Counted from the stretch's first letter, positions 1-9,678 are shown. The stretch is 64,000 nt of DNA from Clostridia bacterium (GCA_017522515.1 JAFWZH010000103.1:1-64000); one strand, 5' to 3'. Translations and numbers: made by a program. The notes: generated by a model not told the origin, from the sequence alone.

Positions 1-39
1 CAGCGTTCGTCCTGAGCCAGGATCAAACTCTCAGATTAA
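1..39 (-). rRNA. rrs: 16S rRNA, 5' end only (gene continues past left edge)
   Basis: Read on the minus strand, the first bases give AGAGTTTGATCCTGGCTCAG followed by GACGAACGCTG, the universally conserved start of bacterial 16S rRNA (the 27F primer site). Only about the first 39 nucleotides lie in the window. The exact mature 5' end is set by processing and is approximate here. The gene is transcribed away from the origin, co-oriented with the leftward fork. Confidence 0.97.
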
Positions 40-303
40 TTTTATCTTACACTCTCGTGTAACTAACTAACTGAAAAGTATTGATTGCTCATTACTTTTT
101 GATGTTGCTTGCAACATCTTGCATCGTTGATTTCTCTCTGATGCACTGGCTTGTTTTTTAAAAAACTCAATTTAAATTAACGAGTTACATGTTGTTTGTT
201 CTTATCCTTTTACTATTGTGAATAAGTTTGTACGCTGTTTACTTTTCTAAGTTCATCTGCTGTCTCGCGGTTTTTTCTCCGCTGTTTCCCTGACAGCTCG
301 CCT

Positions 304-332
304 ATTATATCGCTTTAAACTCCACTTGTCAA
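304..332 (-). promoter_or_regulatory. rRNA operon promoter
   Basis: On the minus strand a perfect sigma-A promoter: TTGACA (332-327), 17-bp spacer, TATAAT (309-304). It lies about 265 bp upstream of the 16S start, so the transcript has a long leader (about 40-297), usual for rRNA operons with antitermination and processing signals. A/T runs directly upstream of the -35 could act as an UP element. Confidence 0.92.
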
Positions 333-631
333 CACCTTTTTGAAAAATTTTTATGTTTTTTTCTTTTTATTTTTTTATACTAGATGTTGTTGTTTTGCTT
401 TATTTCAAACACTATATATTCTGTTTTTTCTTTTTTAATTCTTGCTTTTTTTGTTTTTTTAAAAAAAATTTTTATTTTTCCAAAAAAATTTTTTTGTTTT
501 TAAAAATTAATGTTTCTCTTGCAAAATACTTTTATTTGCAATATACTAATTGATGATGAATACTACTAATGAAAAAACACTATACTAATAAGATATTCAT
601 ATGGTGTTTAAGATGCAAAGGAGAAAAATTT
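333..631. other. AT-rich spacer between rRNA promoter and deacetylase gene
   Basis: About 300 bp with no credible gene. It is dominated by long T and A runs (about 340-520). A 66-codon frame here is almost all Phe and is not believable. The minus-strand reading gives A-tracts that may boost the rRNA promoter. No clear promoter for the plus-strand gene was found; the best -10-like TATACT (581-586) has no well-spaced -35. Confidence 0.6.
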
Positions 632-1672
632 ATGAAACTTCAAAAAATCATTTCCATTACAACTATTGTGATTTCCCTTTCATTAATAATATATATGTGT
701 GTTATTATGAGTTTGGATTCACCAAACACAAGTCCTGAATCCTCTCCTAATAACATTATCATACTTACACCCTCTCCTTCGGCAAATGATACTTCCGATG
801 CTACAGCTACTGCCTCTCCTCAGATTACATTAGCTCCTACGCAAACACCGGTACCTACGCAAAGCACTGTTACCGCTGTTCCGGGAGGTAAAACTTCTAC
901 AAATCCTAATTATGCAGGTAAAAAAATCATTTCTATTACTTTTGATGACGGTCCGCATCCTTCCAACACAACGAAGGTGCTCGATATGCTTAAGAGTAAG
1001 GGAGTAAAGGCTACATTCTTTATATTAGGAGAGAACTTATATTCAGAAAGTCAAAAGGCTTTGGTGAAACGTGCTCATGACGAAGGACATGAAATTGCAA
1101 ATCACTCTTACTCTCATCCTTTGCCTTTTACAAGTCTTTCTATTAACGAAGTTAAAGAACAGCTTAACAAAACCGACGACGCGATAAAAAGCATAATCGG
1201 AGAAGTACCTGTACTTTTCCGTCCACCCGGAGGTGGATACAATCAATCTATTTCCGAAAACTGCGGTAAGGCTATTATATTGTGGAGCATCGACTCAAGA
1301 GATTGGGAGCACATTAGCGCAAAAAAGGTGAAGAATTACGCGGCTGATAACGGAATTTCCGAAGAAGAGGCAAAGAATAAACTTATAGACGATATTTTGT
1401 TTAATGGGTTTACTTATACAGCAAATGGTAAACAATATACTAACCCACCTATGATTTCACAACTTCGCCACGGAAGCATATTACTGTTCCACGATATTCA
1501 TCCATATTCGGGAGAAGCTGCTGCCAGATTAATTGATTATGTTCAAAATTCGGGCGAATTTGAAATCTTGCCTGTATCTGAATTAATTAAAACCGAACAG
1601 CGTGCACCTCAGGCCGGAGATGTATATTCATATATGTGGGAAACATACGCGACAAAGAAGCAAAATTGGTAA
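632..1672 (+). CDS. polysaccharide deacetylase (NodB/PdaA-like), membrane-anchored
   Basis: A 346-aa secreted or anchored carbohydrate esterase family 4 protein expected to deacetylate peptidoglycan or another surface polysaccharide. An N-terminal membrane segment (residues 6-27) is followed by a Ser/Thr/Pro-rich linker to about residue 90, then the NodB fold: TFDDGP with catalytic/metal Asp105-Asp106, the HxxxH metal ligands His158 and His162, RPPGG, SRDW, and a C-terminal LLFHD motif. All five family motifs are present, so it is probably active. The ATG at 632 is chosen because AAAGGAG (617-623) sits 8 nt upstream; an in-frame start at 569 has no SD. It opens a plus-strand run with the nuclease pair downstream (22-bp gap). 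Confidence 0.88.
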   Translation: MKLQKIISITTIVISLSLIIYMCVIMSLDSPNTSPESSPNNIIILTPSPSANDTSDATATASPQITLAPTQTPVPTQSTVTAVPGGKTSTNPNYAGKKIISITFDDGPHPSNTTKVLDMLKSKGVKATFFILGENLYSESQKALVKRAHDEGHEIANHSYSHPLPFTSLSINEVKEQLNKTDDAIKSIIGEVPVLFRPPGGGYNQSISENCGKAIILWSIDSRDWEHISAKKVKNYAADNGISEEEAKNKLIDDILFNGFTYTANGKQYTNPPMISQLRHGSILLFHDIHPYSGEAAARLIDYVQNSGEFEILPVSELIKTEQRAPQAGDVYSYMWETYATKKQNW

Positions 1673-1694
1673 ACTTTCAACGGGGGATTGATTT

Positions 1695-2831
1695 ATGAGA
1701 ATAGTTGTCTGTGCTGATGCGCATTTAGATTCCGTTCATGCTACCTTTAAAAGTAGTATAGCAAGGACAAAATTGAGACAAGAAGAACAACGCTTGGCCT
1801 TTTCTAAGGCTATTAATGAGGTTAAGCGAATTGACGCCCATTTACTTTTGCTCCCCGGAGATTTATTTAATGAAGGTTCAGTTTCATCTGATACAATTGA
1901 TTTTTTGGTCAATTCTTTTAAATCGATTCCTGATACTTTCATCGTTATTTCCCCCGGAAATAACGACCCTGCCTCTTACGGCTCGGCTTATCTTACTACG
2001 GAATGGCCGGAAAATGTTTACATCTTCAAGCGTGGCTTGGAGGCTCTCGAACTTTCTTATGATGATTTTGGAGAAAAAGTTCGCGTGTACGGCGCGGCTT
2101 TTCAAGGGCACTCTTGCAGGAGTTCGCTATTGAGACAAAATAATACTCTTCCTATTTTGGATAAGAGCTTCATTAATATACTTGTTATGCATGGTACGGT
2201 ATTGTCTGACGGTGAAAAAAATGACTGCAATCCTATTTTTATTAAAGATTTAGACACTTGCGGTTTTGATTTTTGTGCTTTTGGCCATATTCATAAATTC
2301 AGTGATATCATTTCAAGGGGAAATACAGTTTATGCCTATCCCGGTGTTTGCGAGGGACGAAGTTTTACTGAAACGGGCACTTGCGGCATATTGAGCGGCA
2401 CTGTGACGAAGGATTCCGTAGATTTGAGTTTTGTAAAAACCTCTGTTCGTGAATACTGTGCTGTAAAGATAGACATAACAGGTCTTAATTCTTATGATGC
2501 TGTTTTAGACAGAATTCGCTCTTACTGTACAAATTCAGAGTATATTTACAAAATAACTCTTGTTGGAAAAAAGAAATACGGTTTGAGATTATCAATTGCA
2601 AAATTGAATGAGGAGCTTTCAACGGAATACTTTTACGCTAAGGTCTGTGCCGATTACAGCGAGGATATTAATCTTGATTTATTAAAACATGAAAACAGTT
2701 TAAAAGGCTGCTTTGTTCGTTGCATGCTGGAAAAGGCAGAAAACTCTCAGGAGTCTGAATTAATTTATCAAGCTATATCTTACGGTCTGCAGGCTTTCGA
2801 TGGGGAGGTGCTTTTTGATGACAATCCATGA
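1695..2831 (+). CDS. YhaO/SbcD-like metallophosphoesterase (DNA repair exonuclease)
   Basis: A 378-aa calcineurin-type phosphoesterase of the SbcD/Mre11/YhaO group. Metal-binding motifs in order: ADAHLDS near residue 8, GDLFNEG near 55, GNNDP near 90, MHGT near 165, FGHIHK near 195. The usual GNHD is GNND, replacing a catalytic His by Asn, which may alter activity. SD GGGGGA precedes the ATG. The 3' end overlaps the next gene by 14 bp, so the two are translationally coupled. Paired with the YhaN-like ATPase, it is expected to form an SMC-like nuclease complex acting on DNA ends; in Bacillus the pair is yhaO-yhaN. Confidence 0.85.
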   Translation: MRIVVCADAHLDSVHATFKSSIARTKLRQEEQRLAFSKAINEVKRIDAHLLLLPGDLFNEGSVSSDTIDFLVNSFKSIPDTFIVISPGNNDPASYGSAYLTTEWPENVYIFKRGLEALELSYDDFGEKVRVYGAAFQGHSCRSSLLRQNNTLPILDKSFINILVMHGTVLSDGEKNDCNPIFIKDLDTCGFDFCAFGHIHKFSDIISRGNTVYAYPGVCEGRSFTETGTCGILSGTVTKDSVDLSFVKTSVREYCAVKIDITGLNSYDAVLDRIRSYCTNSEYIYKITLVGKKKYGLRLSIAKLNEELSTEYFYAKVCADYSEDINLDLLKHENSLKGCFVRCMLEKAENSQESELIYQAISYGLQAFDGEVLFDDNP

Positions 2832-4704
2832 ATTAAAAATTTACGGTTTTGGCAAACACCGTGATCTTGAAATAACTTTTAATGATGGTACTAATATTAT
2901 ATTAGGAAGAAATGAAAGCGGTAAGTCCACTGTGGCTGCTTTTATTCGTGCTTTGCTTTACGGAATGCCGGAGAGCAATACGAGTAAGGAGAGAAAAAAA
3001 TTCCGTCCCGTAAGCCGTGATGTAAAGTACGGCGGAGAGATGACTTTTGAACACATGGGTGTGTTATATAAGGTGACCTCTGAATTTGGCGAAAGTAAAA
3101 TAAATGATATTACTATATTATATAATGTAACCGCTGATGAAAAAATCTCTTTAGGGGAAAATATGACAGTAGGCGAAACTGTTCTAAAAATCACTGCGGC
3201 TACTTATGACATGGTTTCTTATGCTGCCCAACTTGCGTCTAAACCCAATACTGATAATGCTGAGGCTGATTATTTGTTTGACCGTTTAATGAAAGACTCT
3301 GTCGATAATAAAAATTCCGCAACAGACATTCTTGCCTGCAAAAGACTTAAGGCTTCAAAGGAGTCTTTATGTTCTCAGCAAACAGGGAAAGGCGTTCTTG
3401 ATGTTTTGCAGCAAAAAAAGGCAGCGACCGAAGCGGCAATTTTGAAGGTGGATTCAGTAATACAGGAAGCAGAACAAAAAAGAAATGACTGCAGCAAAAT
3501 GCAACAGGCTCTCAATGAGGAAAAAGATAAGCATATAGCTATACAATCTGACATGAACGAAGTTGCCAAAGCAGTGGAAATCGTTTCATTACACACCGAT
3601 ATCAAAAAATATGTTAAAGAAATTAATCTTTTAGATGAGGAGCTTGCTGTTGCTGCAAAAAGAACAAAGCACGTACGTACACCTGTAAATATTATATTTG
3701 GGGTACTTATATGCCTTATTGCAATTTGTTTTTTGGGTTTGATATTTACGCCACAAATAAATAAATTGTCTTTTATGGCTCCATTGTGTAAATATCTTAA
3801 TGTATGGTCTCAGAAACAGTATGTTTATATGTTTTTAGGAGGCGGGGCGCTACTGTTAATCATTTTTCATATTATTTTTTCTGCGGTGTGTAACAGAAAA
3901 GTGCGAATTCTTAGAGATGAACTTTTTTCTACAGAAGAAGCTTTGTCAGAACTTCTGAAAATCGACTATGTCTATAGCGCGAAAAAACATTCTGTTAACA
4001 GAGAAAATATTAATATTGCTTTAGATAACCATAAAAGTGAATACAAAAGAGCTCGTATGGTGCTTGAAAATGAAGATAATAAAACAAAAACGTACAATGA
4101 GCACCTTGCTGTAGTTGAAAATTACACAGAAAAAATTGCTTATACTAAAGCTTCTGCCGATGCTTTAACCAAATCTGTGGGAGAGATGGAGGACAGTTAT
4201 TTCCTTAAAGAGGAGCTTTCAGAAATCAATTCACAGATAGCGTTGTTCGAAAAACGTTATGAGGCTCTTTCATTGGCGGAGGAAATAATGGAGGAAGCAT
4301 GTCAGCGATGGCAGTCAGACATGGGACCTGAATTCAGTAAGGATGCTGCATATATTCTGAACAAAATGACAAACGGACGATATAAAGAAATGAAAATTGC
4401 ACGTAATTTTGACATTTCTTTAAAAAATGAAGTAGGTACAATACAGCGTGCGTATAATTATAGTGGTGCAACAATAGATCAGATGTATTTGGCTCTCAGA
4501 CTTGCTTTGGTAAAAAGTTTATCCTCTAAAGATGAAAGATTGCCTGTTATACTTGATGATCCTTTTGTTCAGTATGACAGTGAAAGAAAACAATTGGCTT
4601 ACAGTGCTATAGAAGAATTTTCCAAAGAAAACAATATTCAAATTATTTTAACTGCTTGTGTTAAAGAGCCGTTCTATAACAGTGCTGCGATAGTAGAGCT
4701 GTAA
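2818..4704 (+). CDS. YhaN-like AAA ATPase with membrane segments in the coiled coil
   Basis: 628 aa. N-terminal Rad50/SbcC-type ATPase half with Walker A GRNESGKST (residues 30-38), a long charged coiled coil, two hydrophobic membrane segments (about 290-312 and 333-357), a second coiled coil, and the C-terminal half with signature-like YSGATIDQMYLALRLAL and Walker B LPVILDDPF. The paired transmembrane segments in the hinge region are typical of YhaN and distinguish it from cytosolic SbcC. Start at 2818 is set by GGGGAGG (2802-2808); the upstream in-frame start has no SD. Overlaps the YhaO-like gene by 14 bp. Confidence 0.85.
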   Translation: MTIHELKIYGFGKHRDLEITFNDGTNIILGRNESGKSTVAAFIRALLYGMPESNTSKERKKFRPVSRDVKYGGEMTFEHMGVLYKVTSEFGESKINDITILYNVTADEKISLGENMTVGETVLKITAATYDMVSYAAQLASKPNTDNAEADYLFDRLMKDSVDNKNSATDILACKRLKASKESLCSQQTGKGVLDVLQQKKAATEAAILKVDSVIQEAEQKRNDCSKMQQALNEEKDKHIAIQSDMNEVAKAVEIVSLHTDIKKYVKEINLLDEELAVAAKRTKHVRTPVNIIFGVLICLIAICFLGLIFTPQINKLSFMAPLCKYLNVWSQKQYVYMFLGGGALLLIIFHIIFSAVCNRKVRILRDELFSTEEALSELLKIDYVYSAKKHSVNRENINIALDNHKSEYKRARMVLENEDNKTKTYNEHLAVVENYTEKIAYTKASADALTKSVGEMEDSYFLKEELSEINSQIALFEKRYEALSLAEEIMEEACQRWQSDMGPEFSKDAAYILNKMTNGRYKEMKIARNFDISLKNEVGTIQRAYNYSGATIDQMYLALRLALVKSLSSKDERLPVILDDPFVQYDSERKQLAYSAIEEFSKENNIQIILTACVKEPFYNSAAIVEL

Positions 4705-4725
4705 TGGTCATACTTCAATTTTTAG

Positions 4726-4765
4726 TTGAATTTTACCGCATTTCGTAGTAATATAAAAGGCGGTA
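4726..4765 (+). promoter_or_regulatory. pgk promoter overlapped by an inverted repeat
   Basis: TTGAAT (4726-4731), 17-bp spacer, TAATAT (4749-4754). An inverted repeat, TACCGCATTT (4734-4743) and AAAGGCGGTA (4756-4765), matches at 9 of 10 positions and brackets the -10 element, the geometry expected of a repressor operator. The regulator is unknown. Confidence 0.6.
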
Positions 4766-4820
4766 TGTTTTGCCATATTTTAAAATATAACAAAATACAA
4801 ATTATGAGGAGTGTTTAAAC

Positions 4821-6023
4821 ATGAGTTCTTATAACAAGAAGTGCGTTGAGGACATCGACGTTAAGGGTAAAAAGGTTATAGTAAGAGTAGATTTTAACGT
4901 GCCGCTTAAAGAGGGCGTTATCACTGACGATAAGAGAATCGTTGCTGCTCTTCCTACAATAAAATATCTTGTTGATAACAAAGCAAAAGTAATTTTAGTT
5001 TCACATATGGGTAAACCTAATGGACAGGTTAATCCTAAATATTCTTTGGCTCCTGCTTCTAAAAGATTAGGCGAGCTTTTAGGAATAGATGTTATTCAAG
5101 CTACTGACGTAGTTGGCGAAGACGCAAAAGCTAAGGCTGCTGCTTTAGAAGAAGGACAAGTAATGATGCTTGAAAATGCTCGTTTCCATGCAGAGGAAGA
5201 AAAGAACGATCCTACTTTTGCAAAAGAGCTTGCTGATATGGCTGAGATTTTCGTTAACGATGCTTTTGGTACAGCTCACAGAGCTCATGCTACAACAGCC
5301 GGCATTGCTGATTACCTTCCTGCTGTTTCAGGTTACCTTATTCAGAAAGAAATCAGTATCATGGGTAAAGCACTTGCCAATCCTGAGAGACCTTTTGTTG
5401 GTATTCTCGGTGGTGCTAAAGTTGCAGACAAGCTTAATGTTATTTCGAATTTGCTTGAGAAATGCGACACTCTTATCATAGGCGGCGGAATGGCTTATAC
5501 TTTCCTTAAGGCTATGGGCAAAGAAATCGGAGAATCTCTCCTTGATGATTCTAAACTTGATTACTGCAAAGAGATGATTTCAAAAGCAGAAAAGCTTGGC
5601 AAAAAGCTCCTTCTTCCTATTGATACAAAAATTGCTGCTTCCTTCCCTGATCCTATAGACGCTCCCATAGAAGTTAAGTGTGTTTCTGTAGATGAGATTC
5701 CTGCTGATATGCAAGGTCTTGATATTGGATGCAAGACAGCTGAATTATTTGCTGATGCTGTTAAATCCGCTAAGACAGTTGTTTGGAACGGTCCTATGGG
5801 CGTATTTGAGAATCCAACTCTCGCAGAGGGAACAATTGCTATCGCAAAAGCTATGGCAGAGACAGATGCTATCACTATCGTAGGTGGCGGAGATTCTGCT
5901 GCTGCTGTTAAGAAAATGGGCTTTGCTGATAAAATTACTCATGTTTCAACAGGCGGCGGTGCTTCACTTGAATTCCTTGAAGGTCTTGTTCTTCCCGGAA
6001 TTGCTTGCCTTGAAGATAAATAA
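4821..6023 (+). CDS. pgk: phosphoglycerate kinase
   Basis: 400 aa, normal family length. It converts 1,3-bisphosphoglycerate and ADP to 3-phosphoglycerate and ATP in glycolysis. Diagnostic motifs: VDFNVPL near 23, HMGKP near 62, [12 protein letters not shown] near 155, GGAKVADK near 197, WNGPMGVFE near 325, GGGDSAAA near 355. SD GAGGAG (4805-4810) precedes the ATG. It is followed after 35 bp by tpiA. The common neighbours gap, gpmI and eno are not here, so this is a two-gene glycolytic unit. Confidence 0.98.
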   Translation: MSSYNKKCVEDIDVKGKKVIVRVDFNVPLKEGVITDDKRIVAALPTIKYLVDNKAKVILVSHMGKPNGQVNPKYSLAPASKRLGELLGIDVIQATDVVGEDAKAKAAALEEGQVMMLENARFHAEEEKNDPTFAKELADMAEIFVNDAFGTAHRAHATTAGIADYLPAVSGYLIQKEISIMGKALANPERPFVGILGGAKVADKLNVISNLLEKCDTLIIGGGMAYTFLKAMGKEIGESLLDDSKLDYCKEMISKAEKLGKKLLLPIDTKIAASFPDPIDAPIEVKCVSVDEIPADMQGLDIGCKTAELFADAVKSAKTVVWNGPMGVFENPTLAEGTIAIAKAMAETDAITIVGGGDSAAAVKKMGFADKITHVSTGGGASLEFLEGLVLPGIACLEDK

Positions 6024-6058
6024 TAAAATTACAAGTTAAAATAAGGAGCATAAAAATT

Positions 6059-6811
6059 ATGAGAACTAAAGTTATTGCAGGTAACTGGAAAATGAATAAA
6101 ACTCCGGCAGAAGCTGCTGAGTTTATTATGGAGTTAAAAGAATCTGTTAAAGGCATAGAGAACGAAATTATTGCTGCTGTTCCTTTTGTTTGCATTCCCG
6201 CAGCTTTGACTGCCTCTGAAGGCAGCAACATTAAAATTGCTGCTCAGAATATGCACTGGGAAGAAAAGGGTGCTTATACAGGCGAAATTTCCGGAGCTAT
6301 GCTTAAAGATTTAGGTATTGAATACGTTATTATCGGACATTCTGAGAGAAGAGAATATTTTGCTGAAACAGATGAGACTGTTAACCTTAAGGCACATGCT
6401 GCTTTCAAGAACGGTCTTAAACCTATCATTTGTGTCGGCGAATCTTTGCTCCAAAGAGATGAAGGTGTTATGCCTGAGCATATCAGATATCAAGTTAAGG
6501 TTGCTCTTCTTAATTTAAGCGCTGAGCAAGTTGCCGACTTGATTATTGCTTATGAGCCTATTTGGGCTATCGGTACAGGTAGAACTGCTTCTGCTGAACA
6601 GGCTCAAGAAGTTTGTAAAATCATTCGTGACGTTGTTGCAGAGCTTTACGGCAAGGAAACAGCTGAGAAAGTACGCATTCAGTACGGTGGTAGCGTAAAT
6701 GCACAGACAGCTGATTCTCTCTTTAGCATGCCTGATATCGACGGCGGTCTCGTTGGCGGTGCAAGCCTTAAGGTTAAAGATTTTACTGTAATTGCAGGCT
6801 ATAAAGCTTAA
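6059..6811 (+). CDS. tpiA: triosephosphate isomerase
   Basis: 250 aa TIM-barrel enzyme interconverting dihydroxyacetone phosphate and glyceraldehyde 3-phosphate. Catalytic residues are visible: Lys in GNWKMN (residues 8-13), His in IIGHSERR (about 95), Glu in [11 protein letters not shown] (about 167, including the loop-6 region), and the phosphate-binding GGSVN and GLVGGASL near the C terminus. SD AAGGAG at 6041-6046. Co-transcribed with pgk. Confidence 0.98.
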   Translation: MRTKVIAGNWKMNKTPAEAAEFIMELKESVKGIENEIIAAVPFVCIPAALTASEGSNIKIAAQNMHWEEKGAYTGEISGAMLKDLGIEYVIIGHSERREYFAETDETVNLKAHAAFKNGLKPIICVGESLLQRDEGVMPEHIRYQVKVALLNLSAEQVADLIIAYEPIWAIGTGRTASAEQAQEVCKIIRDVVAELYGKETAEKVRIQYGGSVNAQTADSLFSMPDIDGGLVGGASLKVKDFTVIAGYKA

Positions 6812-6828
6812 AATTTTTATCGTTGATC

Positions 6829-7824
6829 ATGGCTATATTTAAAAAGAGCTACAAAGATTATGACAAAGAAAACAAGGGCATTTGGCAGAAAGTAAAAAAA
6901 CCTCTGCTGATTGCCCTTGCAATCATTTTATTTATAATTATTTTGTCTTTGGGTTTGACAGATGCCGGCTTTTCCCCTGGAAATGTCATTCATAGGTTTG
7001 CTGTTTCTTCTTTTTTAGAGGATACTTATTCAGACTTGGGATATGAGATTGTTGGATATAAAGGATATGACCCAAACACTGACTATTTTGTATACAGTTG
7101 CAAAGTAAACGGCCTTGAATGTGAAATGAAGGCGAAGAATTTCAGTGTACAATTTGACGGATATTATGATTCGTACTGCAGAAATGTATATTTTCAGGAT
7201 TACACAGAAAGTTATATGGATAATTTCTTAAATACTAAGTGGAGTCAGCAATATTCCGATTACACAGCGAGCTGGAAAAGTGAAATTGATATTCCGTCAA
7301 GCGATAAGAAATATCCGATTGCGCCTCCGCAGTCCGCAGCTCCCGATGAAGCATTATGTTTAGAGGCTTGCAAGTCTTACGGCGGCAGTTTTGAGTTTAC
7401 TTTAGATATTCATGGTCAAAATATTTCTTTTGAGGATTATAAGGCTGTAGTATACAGAGCTGTACGTATTTTGCAGCAGGAAATGGATAACAGGCCTTTA
7501 AGTTTGCAGGTTTTCTATTACCGCAATGATATTAGCGGTGAAGATATAATGCAATATGAGTCATATTTATGGACTTATCAGTTTGACTTTACAGAACAAG
7601 GTGTACTTACTGCAGAGAATGTCCACAAATATGTTGAAGTTCCTGCTGATATTCAACAGAAAGCAGACATATATTATACTATTAAGAATATTGTTATAAT
7701 AGTAATAGGTATAACTGTTATTGCACTTTCTGCTTTGTGGTGCATTCGTAAATTTCGCAAGCACAAACGATATAAAAAAGGTGCGGCTGTATTAGAAGAA
7801 GACAACAAACAATTTTTGGAGTGA
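6829..7824 (+). CDS. two-TM membrane protein of unknown function
   Basis: 331 aa, family not recognised. A basic, charged N terminus (residues 1-27) is followed by a transmembrane helix (about 28-47), an extracytoplasmic domain of about 240 residues rich in Tyr/Asp, a second helix (about 288-310) and a basic cytoplasmic tail. The ATG at 6829 is preferred over a TTG at 6823; neither has a clear SD. It follows tpiA by 17 bp and its stop precedes the murG start by 5 bp, so it belongs to the tpiA-murG transcript. The position beside murG hints at an envelope role, but nothing in the sequence proves it. Confidence 0.7.
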   Translation: MAIFKKSYKDYDKENKGIWQKVKKPLLIALAIILFIIILSLGLTDAGFSPGNVIHRFAVSSFLEDTYSDLGYEIVGYKGYDPNTDYFVYSCKVNGLECEMKAKNFSVQFDGYYDSYCRNVYFQDYTESYMDNFLNTKWSQQYSDYTASWKSEIDIPSSDKKYPIAPPQSAAPDEALCLEACKSYGGSFEFTLDIHGQNISFEDYKAVVYRAVRILQQEMDNRPLSLQVFYYRNDISGEDIMQYESYLWTYQFDFTEQGVLTAENVHKYVEVPADIQQKADIYYTIKNIVIIVIGITVIALSALWCIRKFRKHKRYKKGAAVLEEDNKQFLE

Positions 7825-7829
7825 TTTTT

Positions 7830-8924
7830 TTGCAAAAAGTTTCTATAGTTTTTACAGGTGGCGGCACAGCCGGACACGTTACGCCTAATTTGGCAATTAT
7901 ACCGTTAATTCGTGAGAAAATTAAAAATCTTGAGCTTGATGTTCATTATATAGGCTCTGAGACGGGTATCGAAAAAGAAATGATAGAGAAATATCCTGAT
8001 ATTACGTATCATTCTGTGCGTACCGGCAAATTGAGAAGATATTTTTCTTGGCAAAATTTTACAGATCCTTTTCGTGTAATAGGCGGTTATTTTGATGCCA
8101 AAAAATTAATGAAAAAGATTCGTCCTGCTGTCGTTTTTTCAAAAGGCGGTTTTGTTTCTGTGCCCGTGGCCGCTGCAGCACATGCCTATAAAATACCTGT
8201 AATTGCTCATGAGTCAGATTTAACACCGGGACTTGCAAATAAATTATCTGCAAGATATGCTACGAAAATCTGCACCACCTTCCCGGATACTTTGGATTAT
8301 TTGCCTAAAGGAGTTGGTGTATGCACAGGTTCTCCTATAAGACCTGAACTTTTTGACGGAAATGCAAGTCGCGCTCGTTCACTTTACGGTTTTGACAGCA
8401 AACCCGTAATTTTAAGCATGGGCGGTAGCTTAGGCTCTGCCGTTTTGAATAAGGCTTTGCGTGAAAATCTACCTGAATTGGTAAAAAAATACAACATTAT
8501 ACATCTATGCGGTAAGGGCAATATAGATGAAGCGTGCGAGAAGTTTTCGTCTTCATATAAACAGTTTGAGTTTATTTCTGAGGAATTGCCTGATGCGTTG
8601 GCTTTATCTGATTTTATTGTATCACGTGCCGGTTCTAATGCCATACATGAATTTTTGGCGCTTCATAAGCCTATGCTTTTAATTCCCCTTTCCGCTGCAG
8701 CAAGTCGCGGAGACCAGATTTTAAATGCTGAATCCTTTGAAAAGCGTGGTTTTGCTATAGTCTTGAAAGAAGAAAATATAACGCCGTCAACTTTCATGCA
8801 CGCAATCTCTTATGTTGAAAAAGACAAGGAAAAAATGACGGCGGCTATGGTTAATTGTGAAAATGCCAATGGTGTAAATAACATTGCAGAGATAATTATT
8901 GAAGCAATTCCTCATTGCCAATAA
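7830..8924 (+). CDS. murG: MurG, lipid II-forming GlcNAc transferase
   Basis: 364-aa GT28 glycosyltransferase that adds GlcNAc to lipid I at the inner face of the membrane, giving lipid II. Motifs: N-terminal GGGTAGHVTPN, SKGGFVSVPV near 97, ESDLTPGLANKL near 125, SMGGSLGSAVLN near 190, RAGSNAIHEFLALHKP near 260. The start is taken as TTG at 7830, because GGAG (7818-7821) lies 8 nt upstream; the GTG at 7821 overlaps the SD itself. The 3' end overlaps the convergent hydrolase gene by 29 bp. Confidence 0.92.
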   Translation: MQKVSIVFTGGGTAGHVTPNLAIIPLIREKIKNLELDVHYIGSETGIEKEMIEKYPDITYHSVRTGKLRRYFSWQNFTDPFRVIGGYFDAKKLMKKIRPAVVFSKGGFVSVPVAAAAHAYKIPVIAHESDLTPGLANKLSARYATKICTTFPDTLDYLPKGVGVCTGSPIRPELFDGNASRARSLYGFDSKPVILSMGGSLGSAVLNKALRENLPELVKKYNIIHLCGKGNIDEACEKFSSSYKQFEFISEELPDALALSDFIVSRAGSNAIHEFLALHKPMLLIPLSAAASRGDQILNAESFEKRGFAIVLKEENITPSTFMHAISYVEKDKEKMTAAMVNCENANGVNNIAEIIIEAIPHCQ

Positions 8925-9678
8925 ATCCCACCATATCAAAATCTTTTATATTATGGCGAATTATGTAATCAATATATGTCATAACCATTTTGGCTGTGAG
9001 AATGTAGCCTGCCGGAGTAAGGTGTCCGTTTAGATAGAATTTTTCACGGAAAAGCCCACTATCTAATGGACCATACTTGCTAAAGTCAATCACATAACAA
9101 TTATTGAATGCAGATGCCACATCATAAAGCGTCTGAGTGTGCGCTTCAATAATTTTATCGTATTCCTCTTCACCGTTTTTTAACATTGTCATGAGAAAAA
9201 ACTTTGCATTCGGTTGTATTTCTTTTTGTATTCTTTGTATAATAGACGAATAATAACCGACAAAAGTGTCTTCCGGATTATTATAGTCTTTTTGAATATT
9301 TTCTATTGTGCCAATCGGCTTTTTCTGAAATAATAAATCATTAACACCAAGTGCTATAATATATGCATCGCCTGCTTTTTCCTTATCCCAAAAACCTTTT
9401 GCTTCTGCAAAAGTCTTGACATATTCTTCTGCAGTCATGCCTCCCCGAGAAAAATTATAGACCTTACTGCCTATTGTACGCGCAATATGCTGTCCCCATG
9501 AATGCTCAAACATGTCTGCATATACTTTGCTGCCATCCTCTTTTACATATTCAAATTCTCCTGAGGAAAGACTATCTCCTATACACACAATAGAGCGAAA
9601 AATTCCGCAAAAGCCACCGTCGTGTAAGAGAGTATCAAGGGGCTTTTCTTTTTCGTTGAAAAAATATGATAAATCCAT
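8896..9678 (-). CDS. SGNH/GDSL-type hydrolase
   Basis: 260-aa cytoplasmic esterase/lipase-like protein with no signal peptide. SGNH blocks: GDSLSSGE near residue 33 (nucleophile Ser), FSRGGMTAEE near 75 (Gly), ALGVNDLL near 108 (Asn), and NGHLTPAGY near 217 (His). Substrate unknown; possibilities include acyl or acetyl esters on sugars, given the GH3 glucosidase across the divergent promoter region. Its last 29 bp lie within the end of murG on the other strand. SD is weak (GTAGG). Confidence 0.82.
   Translation of the reverse strand: MDLSYFFNEKEKPLDTLLHDGGFCGIFRSIVCIGDSLSSGEFEYVKEDGSKVYADMFEHSWGQHIARTIGSKVYNFSRGGMTAEEYVKTFAEAKGFWDKEKAGDAYIIALGVNDLLFQKKPIGTIENIQKDYNNPEDTFVGYYSSIIQRIQKEIQPNAKFFLMTMLKNGEEEYDKIIEAHTQTLYDVASAFNNCYVIDFSKYGPLDSGLFREKFYLNGHLTPAGYILTAKMVMTYIDYIIRHNIKDFDMVGFIGNEELLQ

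Noticed and set aside
353..553. 66-codon open frame in the T-rich tract upstream of the deacetylase gene
   Set aside because: It is almost entirely Phe/Lys/Asn from T and A runs, has no SD, and overlaps the rRNA upstream region.
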